64,000 bases of DNA from Brachypodius melanocephalos (lineage: Eukaryota; Chordata; Aves; Passeriformes; Pycnonotidae): the NCBI GenBank assembly GCA_013398615.1, contig VZSR01003371.1, positions 2,517,986-2,581,985 on the forward strand. The letters are read 5' to 3'. Below the pieces are notes generated by a model, which made no database searches, was not told where the DNA came from, and saw only the letters and a list, made by a program, of their open reading frames with translations. Below, piece by piece: positions 63,720-64,000 of the stretch. The position numbers were made by a program, and so were the translations under genes. The stretch's first letter is position 1, and the number at the start of each line of letters is the position of its first letter.

Positions 63720-64000
63720 TTGCTGCTGTATTAATGTGGCAGCACATTACAAGAGTTGCAGAATATTGTGGACACGGATTGCCACCTTGTCAGCAGGTTT
63801 GAGGGTAGGATGTGATGTTGGCTGCTCTGCTCTGGCCCTGGCTGCAAGCTTTGCCCTGATTTAAACTCTCCTGAACTGCTGCCCAGACTCGAGCCAGAAT
63901 TCTGCACATTAAAATCTGCATAAATCTCACTAACACCGACAGCACAGCGATGCTTCCATTGTACTTTACACAAGAGGAATCATTCACACAGGTCCTGAGA
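63720..64000. other. Unique, GC-richer end of window
   Basis: Noticeably higher GC than the preceding kilobase, with open frames on both strands that run close to the window edge. No exon or repeat is recognised; the feature may continue outside. Confidence 0.4.

Noticed and set aside
63325..63864. Longest open frame in the window (179 codons, plus)
   Set aside because: It reads K/T/N/P strings from the A/C tract and Y/L/I/F strings from the heptamer array; simple repeats without stops, not a gene.

Overview
This window looks like nuclear DNA from a bird, most likely a passerine. The evidence is a run of CR1 LINE pieces, among them 3' ends that finish in the CR1-type ATTCTATGATTC motif, endogenous-retrovirus solo LTRs resembling songbird LTR families, low overall GC, many A/C- or T/G-rich low-complexity tracts, and one 100-N assembly gap (25934-26033). 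The species call comes from recognising the repeats and was not checked by a search.

I find no host protein-coding exon, rRNA or tRNA. Open frames are short (mostly 60-140 codons), as expected by chance in AT-rich DNA, and the longest (179 codons near 63.3-63.9 kb) is a read-through of simple repeats. The window is best described as intergenic or deep intronic DNA.

Layout. 0-7.5 kb: unique AT-rich DNA with T/G tracts. 7.57-7.87 kb: two CR1 pieces head to head. 12.66-13.36 kb: a complete 700-bp solo LTR on the minus strand between perfect 6-bp target-site duplications. 13.4-25.1 kb: unique DNA. 25.09-25.23 kb: CR1 3' end (minus). 31.55-31.69 kb: CR1 3' end (plus). 45.19-45.28 kb: CR1 3' fragment (minus). 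45.98-46.08 kb: a long ATTTT array. 49.78-51.93 kb: the densest repeat stack, with a decayed Ty3/gypsy-type integrase fragment (minus) abutting a CR1 ORF2 copy (plus), itself split by a 455-bp solo LTR (minus) with 4-bp target-site duplications. 57.70-59.01 kb: CR1, LTR-like unit, CR1, with a 27-bp CR1 segment repeated on both sides. 59.1-63.7 kb: long A/C tracts and a TTTATTA heptamer array.

Nothing here works together as a pathway. The content is a record of retrotransposon insertion and decay. The most unusual item is the gypsy-type integrase remnant, because Ty3/gypsy elements are generally rare in bird genomes. Its frame still keeps an Asp and a Glu exactly 35 residues apart.
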